DNA of 64,000 nucleotides from JACMRP01 sp047302465 (lineage in GTDB: Bacteria > Bdellovibrionota > Bdellovibrionia > Bdellovibrionales > Bdellovibrionaceae), in assembly GCF_047302465.1 (NCBI RefSeq), contig NZ_CP178621.1, positions 3,968,001-4,032,000 of the forward strand. Direction: 5' to 3'. The translations under genes and the position numbers were made by a program. The notes beneath the pieces were generated by a model. That model had not been told where the DNA came from, did no database searches, and saw only the letters and a program-made list of their open reading frames with translations. Positions 1 through 8,293 of the stretch are shown here, one piece after another. How positions within the stretch are numbered: position 1 is the stretch's first letter; every line of letters begins with the position of its first letter.

Positions 1-54
1 GCTACCGCAAGCAGCGGTTAAAATACAAAGTGCAGCGAATAGTAAAATGCGCAT
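1..54 (-). CDS. Lipoprotein, N-terminal fragment (cut by window edge)
   Basis: Only the first 18 codons are visible, because the gene runs off the left edge. The peptide is a classic lipoprotein signal: Met-Arg start, hydrophobic core, then a lipobox ending Leu-Thr-Ala-Ala-Cys followed by Gly-Ser. The start at 54 is supported by an AAAGGAAG ribosome binding site about 6 bases upstream. It should be exported and lipid-anchored. The function cannot be judged from this fragment. Confidence 0.7.
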   Translation of the reverse strand, partial: MRILLFAALCILTAACGS

Positions 55-150
55 AAAGCTTCCTTTTGTTATTCCTCATGTTAGCAGCAACAAAAGGGCA
101 AAATGATCGTCTTTTAGTCCAGTTTTCGATATATTCGCGCGCTTTAGAGA

Positions 151-588
151 CTAAATTTTTTTAGTGAAAGCGTAGGCCCTGAAGGTCCATTTATTTTTCT
201 CATAGAACTTCTTGCCACGCTCATTTTCAACACCAGTGCAAAGACGCAGTGTTTTACATCCTAAACTCTGCGCAATGCTTTCAGCATGTTTCAAGAGCTC
301 AGCACCTAGACCCTGCGAACGCATCTTATCAGTGCTCACAAGGTCATCAATATACAGGTGCTTACCACGGACAAAATCGTAAATCAGACGATAACCCATC
401 AAAGCCGCAAGTTTGCCATCATATTCCAAAGCCACAATTTCATATCCATCCATAGCGTGGGCATGACGGTAAATTTCCAAATAGTCCTGTTCCGAAAGAT
501 GCGGACGCAGCTCTTTCATCAAAGGAAAACATTTTTCTAGGTCCTCGCGATTTTGAATCTTTACATACTTGATTTTCGAGCTGTCCAT
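151..588 (-). CDS. GNAT-family N-acetyltransferase
   Basis: A 145-residue protein of normal GNAT size. Residues 90-98 (RSQGLGAEL) fit the acetyl-CoA pyrophosphate-binding motif (R/Q-x-x-G-x-G/A), and the C-terminal FYEKNKW segment is also typical. It should transfer an acetyl group from acetyl-CoA to an amine; the substrate is unknown. The ATG follows an AAAGGAAA site. It begins 14 bases after the TolC-like gene and is probably the last gene of the efflux operon, although GNAT genes often hitchhike. The soluble sequence suggests the cytoplasm. Confidence 0.85.
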   Translation of the reverse strand: MDSSKIKYVKIQNREDLEKCFPLMKELRPHLSEQDYLEIYRHAHAMDGYEIVALEYDGKLAALMGYRLIYDFVRGKHLYIDDLVSTDKMRSQGLGAELLKHAESIAQSLGCKTLRLCTGVENERGKKFYEKNKWTFRAYAFTKKI

Positions 589-602
589 GGGTTTCCTTTT
601 GT

Positions 603-1862
603 CTATTTACCGATTTTGGACAAGACGTGGGCTTTTGCAAGCTGAAAATCACGAACTATTTCCAAACGCTTATGACGTGTCTCGAATAGTTTTTCTGACG
701 CCCCTAGAACATCCGGAGAGTTCTTAACTCCTCGCCCATACTCTGATTGGGTAAGGCGATAGTATTTTTCAGCTCTCTTAATATTCTCTTCAGCGTCGTG
801 AATTTGGCTATGCATCAGACTCAGCTCAGCCATCTCGTTTTCAAGATGAGCTTCAATCTCTGTTTTCTGAAATACAGCTATCGCACTAGCTCCTTCGGCT
901 TCTTTCTGAAGAGCCGCCCCTTCGCGACGGGACTCCAAACCTGCCGATGCACTCAAGTTCACACGCAGCCCAACCACGGACTCCGTTCGGTCCTGCGCAT
1001 CAGCAAACTCTTTGTCTCTTTCATTGTACTGATTGTAAGCCGCAAATGCCTCGAGCTTTGGCCACCATTCTCGCTTTTCTTTCTTGGCAAGAAGTCGGTT
1101 TTGCTCCGCCAATATTTCGTTCTCTTTAACCAAAAACTCGTGGTCCTTCATACTGTGCTTAAGTTCACCTTCGTATTCGTGTTCATGATCCAGTTTTTCA
1201 CTGAGTGATCCCACGTTTAATTTGGCGACCCCCAAAAGCACTTTCAAATTCCGCAAGTGACTTTCTTGCTTCATCTTAGACTCTGACAGCTCTTGGGCTA
1301 ACTCGATCGCTTGCATCTCAAACTCGACACGATCGGACTCTGTAGCAACACCACTACGAATCCGGCGATCTGCAGAACTCAAGTTCTGTTTATTCACCTC
1401 AATCGTCGATTGCAAAAGACTGATTTTTTCGCGGTAGTACAGGCTATGCCAGTACTCCGTGCGTGCTTTCTCGAGTTCTTCCGAAAGAACTCTTTGTACT
1501 TCAAACCCTTTCTTTTCAGTTCCGAGTTCGCGTACGCGGTTTTCCAACTGGTCACGGCCACCATTAAACAGATTTACTCGCAGTTCCGCACCATACGCTG
1601 GCTCCGTAACTGTATCTTGCCTTCCAGGTTTAAAGGTTTCTTGGCCTACATACATCTCAAGGGACGGCAAAAACGATCTTGTTAAGTAGCCTTCTTTTTC
1701 TTCAGCTGCTTCTTTGCCTTTTTGAGCCGCTTGGACTTTTGCATTTTTAGTCTCTAAAAGACTTCTCAAGGTTTCAGAATTGATTTTTTCGCTCTCGGCA
1801 AAGGCGCTTTCCTGGAAAAGGCAAAGCGCGACTGCGAAAACGCCTATCATTTTTCTGCTCAT
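603..1862 (-). CDS. TolC-family outer membrane efflux channel
   Basis: A 419-residue precursor with a signal peptide (about residues 1-22, cleavage after SAFA). The rest is mostly long Glu/Lys-rich helices with two similar halves, as in TolC and CzcC channels. It should form the trimeric outer-membrane exit duct for the RND pump encoded upstream. It starts 6 bases after the stop of the His-rich gene, with GTAGGG as a fair ribosome binding site. Length and helix pattern fit the CzcC/OprM type. The exported substrate is inferred from the pump. Confidence 0.85.
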   Translation of the reverse strand: MSRKMIGVFAVALCLFQESAFAESEKINSETLRSLLETKNAKVQAAQKGKEAAEEKEGYLTRSFLPSLEMYVGQETFKPGRQDTVTEPAYGAELRVNLFNGGRDQLENRVRELGTEKKGFEVQRVLSEELEKARTEYWHSLYYREKISLLQSTIEVNKQNLSSADRRIRSGVATESDRVEFEMQAIELAQELSESKMKQESHLRNLKVLLGVAKLNVGSLSEKLDHEHEYEGELKHSMKDHEFLVKENEILAEQNRLLAKKEKREWWPKLEAFAAYNQYNERDKEFADAQDRTESVVGLRVNLSASAGLESRREGAALQKEAEGASAIAVFQKTEIEAHLENEMAELSLMHSQIHDAEENIKRAEKYYRLTQSEYGRGVKNSPDVLGASEKLFETRHKRLEIVRDFQLAKAHVLSKIGK

Positions 1863-1868
1863 AGGACC

Positions 1869-2288
1869 CTACTTACGTGGTTCGACAGTAAATTTTAGAC
1901 TGTCGTCATGGCCCGTTTTGGGATCCACTACAGAAACGATCAATGTATAGCGATGGGCCCCTTTGGCATCAAAGCTTGCTTCGAAGTGAGTCCCCTTAGA
2001 CGTCAAAGTTACCGGCTCTTTCTTTTTTGCTTTAGGCAACTCTGCTTCGGCAGATACCTTATACTTTGTGACATCTTGTGGTTTTAGTTCTTTGTCATAC
2101 AAGTAAATTTTCACATCTTTACCCTTGCTCACTACTTCTACGTAGGTCTCTTCCAAGCCTTTAATCACGCCACCTTTTGGTGCTTGCACATTTGTAGGCC
2201 CGTCATGGTCGTGGCCTTCGTGGGCAAAGACATTCAAAGAAAGTGTTAACAATACGCTCATCATTAGTTTTGCAAAAATATTTTTCAT
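1869..2288 (-). CDS. Periplasmic His-rich protein resembling the N-terminal domain of CzcB-type adaptors
   Basis: A 139-residue exported protein. The ATG at 2288 was chosen because GGAG lies just upstream and a signal peptide (MKNIFAKLMM... to NVFA) follows; a longer frame has no such support. The mature protein begins with HEGHDHDGP, a likely metal-binding stretch, followed by a beta-rich domain. This looks like the N-terminal extension of adaptors that work with CzcA-like pumps, but the hairpin, lipoyl and barrel domains of an adaptor are absent. It sits between pump and channel, exactly where an adaptor gene would be. A metal chaperone or sensor role is inferred. Confidence 0.65.
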   Translation of the reverse strand: MKNIFAKLMMSVLLTLSLNVFAHEGHDHDGPTNVQAPKGGVIKGLEETYVEVVSKGKDVKIYLYDKELKPQDVTKYKVSAEAELPKAKKKEPVTLTSKGTHFEASFDAKGAHRYTLIVSVVDPKTGHDDSLKFTVEPRK

Positions 2289-2301
2289 AGAATCTCCGTT
2301 C

Positions 2302-5300
2302 TTAAATTTGTTCTTGGTTTTCTTCATGTTTCATTGAATCTTCCGCGGCTTTTCTACCAAACCGATAAAAAAGAGTCGGTGTAATAATAATATCCAGTAA
2401 GGTCGAGCTTAAAAGCCCGCCCACGATCACAACTGCTACTGGGTGCAGAACTTCACTACCAGGCTGCCCTTTAGCAAACACCAATGGCAATAACGCCAGT
2501 GACGCTACAAAGGCCGTCATCATGACCGGCACTAAGCGCTCTTGAGAGCCACGTATGATCATTTCCTTTGTGAAAGACTCACCTTCATATTTCAAAAGAT
2601 GTAAGTAGTGCGAAATCATCATGATTCCGTTACGAGAAGCAATCCCGCAAAGAGTTATGAAGCCGACCAGACTCGCCACAGTGATAGAACGATCCGTCAC
2701 AAACAGAAGCATAATACCGCCGATAAATGCCAACGGAATCGTCGCCATGATTTGCAAAGTAATCATACGTGAATGAAAGTGACCGAATAATACAACAGCG
2801 ATACCGATCAACGATAAGAATCCAAACAATAGAATCTTGCGAGTCGCCGCTTGCTGACTTTCGAACTGTCCGCCATAAACCACATAGTAACCTTCTGGCA
2901 TGGGAACTTTTTCTTTCACTTTCTTTTCAATCTCTGCAACAACTCCACCCAGATCGCGACCGCTGACATTGGCACTAATCACAATACGGCGCTGGTTGTT
3001 CTCTCGATTAATTTCATTCGGCCCCGTGGTTTCATAGATATCTGCCACTTCTTCCAAAGTGACTTTCTTTCCGTCGGGCATCACCTTCAGCACGGTCTTT
3101 TTCATCTTTTCAAGATCCGCACGCGAGTTTTTATCAAACTGGAAAAAGACTTCATACAAACGAGTTTCTTCCAGAATCTGTGTAACCACTTCGCCATTAA
3201 AGGCGGCTTCTAAAAGAGTCGTCACTTCGCCTGCGCTAAGGCCAAACTTCGCAGCTTCCTCACGCATTACATGAATCTTTACTTGAGGAATCAAGCCTTG
3301 CTGTTCGATCTTTAAATCCACCAAACCTTTGGTGTCTTTAATAGCTTCTTGCAGTTCTATGGCTTTTTCTCGAAGTGTTGTTAAATCAGGACCGAAGATC
3401 TTAATCGCCAGTGCCGCGCTAACACCTGAAAGCATGTGATCAATTAAATGGGAGATCGGTTGACCGACGTTCACTCCGACGCCCGGGATCTGCTCTTTCA
3501 GTCTGTTACGAATATCATTAAGGACTACTTCCCGAGGACGTCCTTCTTCATGGAAATCTACATCGATTTCACTGACATTCACACCCATGGCGTGTTCATC
3601 CATTTCAGCACGGCCCGTTTTTCGTGAAACCGATTTTACCTCTGGAGTCTCCATCATGATCTTCTCGGCTTTTAAACCGATAGCATTGGACTCATTTAGA
3701 CTAGTACCTGGCGTGGCAATGATAGACACCATCGCAGTGCCTTCATTGAACTTCGGCAGAAAGTCTCGTCCCATCAAAGGCACTAAACCCACCGCTATCA
3801 ATAGAAGCACGATGGCTCCACCAAGAACCCACTGAGATCTTGGCAAAGCCCACTCTAGAATTTTGCGGTCCCAGTTTTTAAGGAACGTAACAAAACGTGT
3901 ATCCTCATGTTTTTGCAAAGATCCCTTTAGTAAATACGAACAAAGTACCGGGGTTAGAGTCAAAGAGACGACCAGCGAAGCAACTAGTGCCGTCAAATAT
4001 GCAACTCCGAGTGGAGCAAACAAGCGTCCTTCCAAACCTTCCAACTGAAATAAAGGTAAGAACACAAGAGCAATAATGACCGTCGCAAGAACGATAGAGT
4101 TTCGTACTTCACTGGAGGCATCATAGATCACTCTCAGCATCGATTTAGGATTTTTACTATGAGCATTCTCACGCAAGCGGCGGAAAACATTTTCCACGTC
4201 GACAATCGAGTCATCCACCAATTCCCCGATGGCAATGGCTAGTCCACCTAGGGTCATAGTATTTACACTCAGGCCAAAGAATTTAAACACAATCGCGGTC
4301 ACCAAAAACGAAACCGGAATTGCCGTCAATGTGATAACAGACATTCTTAAGTTGGCCAGGAAAATAAATAGAACCACGAAAACCAAAACGGTTCCAAACT
4401 GCAATTTTCCGATGATTCCTTTGATCGAGGCCTCAATAAAATTCGCTTGCTTGAAAACATCTGGGTTTACGACCACACCTTTTGGCAGCGAGGGACGAAG
4501 TTCTTCGATTGCTTTTTCGATGTCGCGAGTAATCTGGGTCGTATCGGCGCCCGGTTGTTTTTGAATAGTCATTACTACGGCAGGCTTACCATTAAAACTT
4601 CCATCTCCACGCTTCAATCTTGGTGCTTCTACGACTTCGGCGATATCTCTGACTAAAATCGGTCGGCCAAAATGCAAGCCCACCAAAGTTTTCTGGATAT
4701 CCTCAAGGCCGTCCACAATACCGATATTTCGAACCAGGAACTCTTGGCCTTCTTTCTCAAGAAAACCCCCGGTAGTGTTTTGACTGATTTGAGCGAGTTC
4801 CTTATCGACACTCTCGATGGAAAGTTGATAGCGATTCAGTTTCTCAGCTGAAACCAGAATTTGATATTGCTTGAGACCTCCACCTATTGAAATAACTTGG
4901 GTGACTCCGGGAATTGTCATTAAGCGAGGACGAAGCACCCACTCGGCAATTCCGCGAAGCTCTAACGGGCTGACTTCGCCTTTTTCACTGGTCACAGCTA
5001 TCTGCTGAATCTGCCCCATGAGCGAGCCAACGGGACCCATGACAGGAACAACATCTTTCGGCAAGCGCTCTTGAACCAAGTTCAACTTTTCTTGTACCAA
5101 TTGACGATTGCGATAGATATCCGTGCCCCACTCAAACTCAACATAAATAGCTGACAGACCGATTCCCGACTGAGAACGAATGCGTTCAACTCCACTGAGT
5201 CCGTTCAGATAAGACTCGATAGGTAAAGTCACCCGAGTCTCGACCTCTTCTGGGGCCATACCATGTCCTTCAGTCATAATTGTGACTGTAGGCTTTGTGA

Positions 5301-5424
5301 TATCAGGAAACACATCAATCGGAAGATTCTTGAGAGTGATAGCGCCTGTGACCACAATCAAAGCCGTCAGTGCCGCAACAAACATCCTATGATTTAAAGC
5401 AAAACGTATTATAATATTTAACAC
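2302..5424 (-). CDS. CzcA-like RND efflux pump, inner membrane permease
   Basis: About 1040 residues, the full length of heavy-metal-type RND pumps. The N terminus has the expected first helix and then IDVFPDITKPTV and a GTDIYRNR segment. Near residue 400 the helix-4 motif GELVDDSIVDVEN carries the acidic residues of the proton relay. It should export metal ions or organic compounds from periplasm or membrane using the proton gradient. Start choice: GGAGGT covers 5429-5434, so a GTG at 5430 would overlap it; the GTG at 5424 gives an N terminus (MLNIIIRFAL) like other family members. No membrane-fusion protein gene accompanies it. Confidence 0.9.
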   Translation of the reverse strand: MLNIIIRFALNHRMFVAALTALIVVTGAITLKNLPIDVFPDITKPTVTIMTEGHGMAPEEVETRVTLPIESYLNGLSGVERIRSQSGIGLSAIYVEFEWGTDIYRNRQLVQEKLNLVQERLPKDVVPVMGPVGSLMGQIQQIAVTSEKGEVSPLELRGIAEWVLRPRLMTIPGVTQVISIGGGLKQYQILVSAEKLNRYQLSIESVDKELAQISQNTTGGFLEKEGQEFLVRNIGIVDGLEDIQKTLVGLHFGRPILVRDIAEVVEAPRLKRGDGSFNGKPAVVMTIQKQPGADTTQITRDIEKAIEELRPSLPKGVVVNPDVFKQANFIEASIKGIIGKLQFGTVLVFVVLFIFLANLRMSVITLTAIPVSFLVTAIVFKFFGLSVNTMTLGGLAIAIGELVDDSIVDVENVFRRLRENAHSKNPKSMLRVIYDASSEVRNSIVLATVIIALVFLPLFQLEGLEGRLFAPLGVAYLTALVASLVVSLTLTPVLCSYLLKGSLQKHEDTRFVTFLKNWDRKILEWALPRSQWVLGGAIVLLLIAVGLVPLMGRDFLPKFNEGTAMVSIIATPGTSLNESNAIGLKAEKIMMETPEVKSVSRKTGRAEMDEHAMGVNVSEIDVDFHEEGRPREVVLNDIRNRLKEQIPGVGVNVGQPISHLIDHMLSGVSAALAIKIFGPDLTTLREKAIELQEAIKDTKGLVDLKIEQQGLIPQVKIHVMREEAAKFGLSAGEVTTLLEAAFNGEVVTQILEETRLYEVFFQFDKNSRADLEKMKKTVLKVMPDGKKVTLEEVADIYETTGPNEINRENNQRRIVISANVSGRDLGGVVAEIEKKVKEKVPMPEGYYVVYGGQFESQQAATRKILLFGFLSLIGIAVVLFGHFHSRMITLQIMATIPLAFIGGIMLLFVTDRSITVASLVGFITLCGIASRNGIMMISHYLHLLKYEGESFTKEMIIRGSQERLVPVMMTAFVASLALLPLVFAKGQPGSEVLHPVAVVIVGGLLSSTLLDIIITPTLFYRFGRKAAEDSMKHEENQEQI

Positions 5425-5486
5425 GCACACCTCCGTGCGATGAATTCAGAATAAAAATTTGAACGATATATCAAGAAAGAAAGGCC

Positions 5487-5807
5487 TTATGCCCGTGGAG
5501 GCTGAAAAGGACCGTCTAAGAAGGGAAAAGGCTTTATCAGTTGGTTAAAATCCCAAAAGACTTGGGGACCCGCAGAAAACGCAACCAACCTAAAAAGCTC
5601 TGACTTTAAAACAATGTTGATATGACAGCAGTGATGAATGGCTTCAAAAGGACAATGCTCTTCATTTTGAGCATGCTCTTCTTCTGGAATAACTTGTTCG
5701 GACTGCATCTGAGCATCCGAATGTGAATGCTTGAAAACTTCTGAATGGGCAAAACTGGTCTCTAGAAATGAGACAAAAAGAAAGACCACAAAAAAGAGTT
5801 GAGCCAT
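5487..5807 (-). CDS. Small exported His/Cys-containing protein heading the efflux operon
   Basis: 106 residues from the ATG at 5807, with a signal peptide ending ETSFA and then several His (HSEVFKHSHSD), an acidic stretch and a CPFEAIHHCC cluster; the end is QPPRA. His and Cys clusters suggest binding of a soft metal in the periplasm. Small proteins ending in PPRA are often encoded with metal efflux systems, which is family knowledge rather than proof. Two ATGs further upstream (5828, 5819) are less likely because the promoter -10 box overlaps 5828 and AAGG lies just before 5807. First gene of the pump operon. Confidence 0.6.
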   Translation of the reverse strand: MAQLFFVVFLFVSFLETSFAHSEVFKHSHSDAQMQSEQVIPEEEHAQNEEHCPFEAIHHCCHINIVLKSELFRLVAFSAGPQVFWDFNQLIKPFPFLDGPFQPPRA

Positions 5808-5826
5808 GCGCCTTAACATCACGCCC

Positions 5827-5854
5827 ATATTAGACTTCTTTGCAAAACAGTCAA
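5827..5854 (-). promoter_or_regulatory. Sigma-70-like promoter of the efflux operon
   Basis: On the minus strand, TTGACT (5849-5854) is followed by a 16-base spacer and TAATAT (5827-5832). Both boxes are one base from consensus. Transcription would begin near 5820, giving a very short leader before the ATG at 5807. Confidence 0.6.
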
Positions 5855-5899
5855 CGAAACTAAATTTTTTGGTATTGTCACAAAAACCGAAGACGTATC

Positions 5900-6328
5900 C
5901 TAAAACGTAATCTTTACTGATTCCGCAGACTTCTTCGCTGGCCCATGATAGACCGCTTCGATATTATTACCATCTGGATCAATAAGAAACGCAGCATAGT
6001 AGCCTGGATGATAGGGCCGCTGCCCCGGAGCCCCGTTGTCACGACCACCGGCCTCAAGACCCGCGCGGTAAAACCTTTGGACCTGCTCTTGATCCTTGGC
6101 TTGAAATGCCAGATGGGTTCGCCCAGTTAATTGGCCGGCGGAGGACTTGCTATTTTGTGATGAAATGAAAAGCTCATCCACCCAAAAATAGTCTTCACCA
6201 ACGCCGCCCATCGGAATATCCAGCGCTTTGAAAATGGCTTCATAGAATTTCTGGCTCGCTTTAAGATCTTTTACCACAAACTGAATGTGATCGATCAAAC
6301 GTCCTCGATGTAACTCCATTGTTTCCAT
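5900..6328 (-). CDS. VOC-family (glyoxalase/dioxygenase-fold) protein
   Basis: 142 residues, one VOC module. It opens with IDHIQFVVKDLKASQKFY, the typical first beta strand and helix, and ends with DPDGNNIEAVYHGP, the typical last strand carrying a metal-ligand Glu. Members act on small electrophiles or bind them in resistance; the substrate here is unknown. ATG 6328 lies about 9 bases after GGAGG. It reads in the same direction as the next gene (81 residues), with a 19-base gap. Confidence 0.85.
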   Translation of the reverse strand: METMELHRGRLIDHIQFVVKDLKASQKFYEAIFKALDIPMGGVGEDYFWVDELFISSQNSKSSAGQLTGRTHLAFQAKDQEQVQRFYRAGLEAGGRDNGAPGQRPYHPGYYAAFLIDPDGNNIEAVYHGPAKKSAESVKITF

Positions 6329-6347
6329 TTTCGAAGCCCTCCAAAAT

Positions 6348-6593
6348 TTATTCTTTGGTTTTTAGCTTATCATCATTCTCTTTGATGAAAGCTTTGATGT
6401 CTTCAGCAATACCTAAAAGCTTTAACCATTGCTCTTTGTAAAGAGTCACAGGAAAGCGGCCCATTCCGTAAACGGACAAAGCGCCTTTTTCACTGACTTT
6501 CATGGACAGTGTTCCCTTAGCACCTTTTTTGTTTTTCAAATTTTCGTTTTCTGCTTTAAGTCGTTCGATTTCTGCTTTTAAGTCGTCTGACAT
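6348..6593 (-). CDS. Small conserved protein, coiled-coil start, GRFPVTLY motif
   Basis: 81 residues from the ATG at 6593, which has AGGAGA 8 bases upstream; a longer frame starting at 6659 lacks this. Residues 1-22 form a short Leu-zipper-like helix (MSDDLKAEIERLKAENENLK). The second half contains KGALSVYGMGRFPVTLYKEQW, a compact conserved segment, then an acidic and Lys-rich tail. Cytoplasmic by appearance. I recall similar small proteins in other bacteria but know no function. It is divergent from the membrane protein at 6658. Confidence 0.7.
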   Translation of the reverse strand: MSDDLKAEIERLKAENENLKNKKGAKGTLSMKVSEKGALSVYGMGRFPVTLYKEQWLKLLGIAEDIKAFIKENDDKLKTKE

Positions 6594-6657
6594 AGATGTT
6601 CTCCTTGCCGTCTTAATAATCTTTACTAAAAGTCCAACATCTTCCATCCTAGGTATC

Positions 6658-7296
6658 ATGTATACGTCCTGGCAACATTTAATCGTTCACAATGAAACTG
6701 AGCTTCATGACAAGCGTCGAATTAAAAAACTCATCCGCGCGAGCGGGACCATCGGATACTTTGGAGTTTTAGCATTTGCCGTTGCGGGAATAGCCAGTTT
6801 GATTTTTGCCGGGTTTTTCATTTTTCAAGGGGTTGAATACCAGAGCTACAAGGTCTCGATGTTTGCGGCCAGTGTTGTTATGATCGCTCTAGCCTCATTG
6901 TTTTTTGTGGGAACTAGGATGTTTCTTCAAGAAGTCAAAATCAATCCCCTTAGAAACTTCGCTCAAAACCCCAACGATTTCGAGTTCGTCGAAGGAACCT
7001 TAGAATCAAGCACCTATGTGCCCGGGCAAAGTCGTCGTCAAGACCACATGGTCGTTGTTGGAAAGGCCTACTCTTCGACTGGCGCTGAGCTTTATGTAAG
7101 AGAACAGTTTTCCACACGCATTTGGAATTTCATCAACAATGGGGCCGAAGAATCCTTGAAAAAAGGCGACGATTGGTACGATCAAAAAGGAAAACGCAAG
7201 ACCCTACCGGTTCCCGCCTATTTTATATACCCTAAACGGGATCCAACGGTTGCAGCCCTCGTAGGTATCGACGCAAAGTATATTTCAACTAAATAA
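6658..7296 (+). CDS. Two-helix membrane protein of unknown function
   Basis: 212 residues from the ATG at 6658 (AGGT about 4 bases upstream). The N-terminal 33 residues are charged and cytoplasmic-looking. Two adjacent membrane helices follow (about residues 34-56 and 65-85), then a soluble domain of about 125 residues with FVEGTLES and VVGKAYSS strands. The architecture resembles DUF3592-type proteins but the match is not firm. Its last 8 bases overlap the end of the convergent YecM-like gene. Confidence 0.6.
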   Translation: MYTSWQHLIVHNETELHDKRRIKKLIRASGTIGYFGVLAFAVAGIASLIFAGFFIFQGVEYQSYKVSMFAASVVMIALASLFFVGTRMFLQEVKINPLRNFAQNPNDFEFVEGTLESSTYVPGQSRRQDHMVVVGKAYSSTGAELYVREQFSTRIWNFINNGAEESLKKGDDWYDQKGKRKTLPVPAYFIYPKRDPTVAALVGIDAKYISTK

Positions 7297-8293
7297 GAAG
7301 CTTTTCGAGGTCGCCCTCTTTTAAAGAGTGTAGTCTTAAGAGTGCTTCGTAGGGGTCTCCAGGTATGTTCAACGCTTTTGCGAAAGCAGGTTCTGTTTTA
7401 AGCCCCTGTTTTCTGAGCTCTTGAACTTGTTGACGGAACTTTCCCCCACCGAGTCTCAACAAACGCTCCTCTACTTGAAAATGAAGATAAGCCATCTGCT
7501 GAACGCTTTCAGTATTTTGTGCGAAGATTTCAAATGGAACATTCTTATAATAAAAACGAGCCAGCAAAGTCTCTTTACCGCTAATTGGTTTCTGAGAAAT
7601 CGCAAATAGTTCGAAGGTTGAAAAATTCTTTTGCAAAACTTTAGATAGCTCCCCTAAATCAGATGCCGTCACTAAAATATCAAGATCCGATTGGTCTGTA
7701 TGAACTTCTAAAGGAAAAGTGCCTGCAACTACGGGATGATAGGGCTTCAAAATCTCTAAAACTTTTGACCCCGTCAAAGCTCGATAAACATTCTGATTCT
7801 TTTCAATGGCGATGACTGACTCTAAAGACAGAGGATGAAATTTCAAAGCACAACCTTGCATTTCAATCTCGAGCTCTTGATTGAAAAGCTTTTTAAGACC
7901 ACCGTCATCCATCTGACAATGTTTAAACCGTTCTTTCAAACTCTGAAAGCTTTCGTCGACAACGACTTCAACATGCTCAAAACCTTCTGGAGTGTTTTTG
8001 CCAGGTTTTGGGGCTGGAAGTTCGACAACATCAATATTGTAGCCACGAAAACGCACAGGCTCTTGCAGCTTGTAAGTGGCAATCATTCGACCATTTACTT
8101 CGCTTTCAATCAGCATAGATCCAAATTTTTCAAATTCTTGTTTGTACTGCTGATAAGCTTCGGCACTTTGTACACGAAAACACAGATGATCAATACTCCA
8201 ATGGGGCTTCAAATCCACTTTATGAGCTTTCAGTTGCTCAAATAGATGAACCAAAAAAGACTCCGCTTGAGAGTAAAAATCACTCTTGTTCAT
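7289..8293 (-). CDS. YecM-like VOC domain fused to DUF4269 nucleotidyltransferase-like domain
   Basis: 334 residues from the ATG at 8293 (GGCGGAG upstream). Residues 1-165 resemble YecM, a VOC-fold protein: DHLCFRV near residue 36, a RFRGYNIDVVELPAPK stretch and a C-terminal EHVEVVV strand. Residues about 170-334 resemble DUF4269: VVAGTFPLEVHTDQSDLDI looks like a nucleotidyltransferase core with paired acids, followed by helices. In E. coli YecM is a separate protein of about 190 residues. The start overlaps the epimerase stop by one base (TAATG), so the two are translationally coupled. Confidence 0.7.
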   Translation of the reverse strand: MNKSDFYSQAESFLVHLFEQLKAHKVDLKPHWSIDHLCFRVQSAEAYQQYKQEFEKFGSMLIESEVNGRMIATYKLQEPVRFRGYNIDVVELPAPKPGKNTPEGFEHVEVVVDESFQSLKERFKHCQMDDGGLKKLFNQELEIEMQGCALKFHPLSLESVIAIEKNQNVYRALTGSKVLEILKPYHPVVAGTFPLEVHTDQSDLDILVTASDLGELSKVLQKNFSTFELFAISQKPISGKETLLARFYYKNVPFEIFAQNTESVQQMAYLHFQVEERLLRLGGGKFRQQVQELRKQGLKTEPAFAKALNIPGDPYEALLRLHSLKEGDLEKLLI

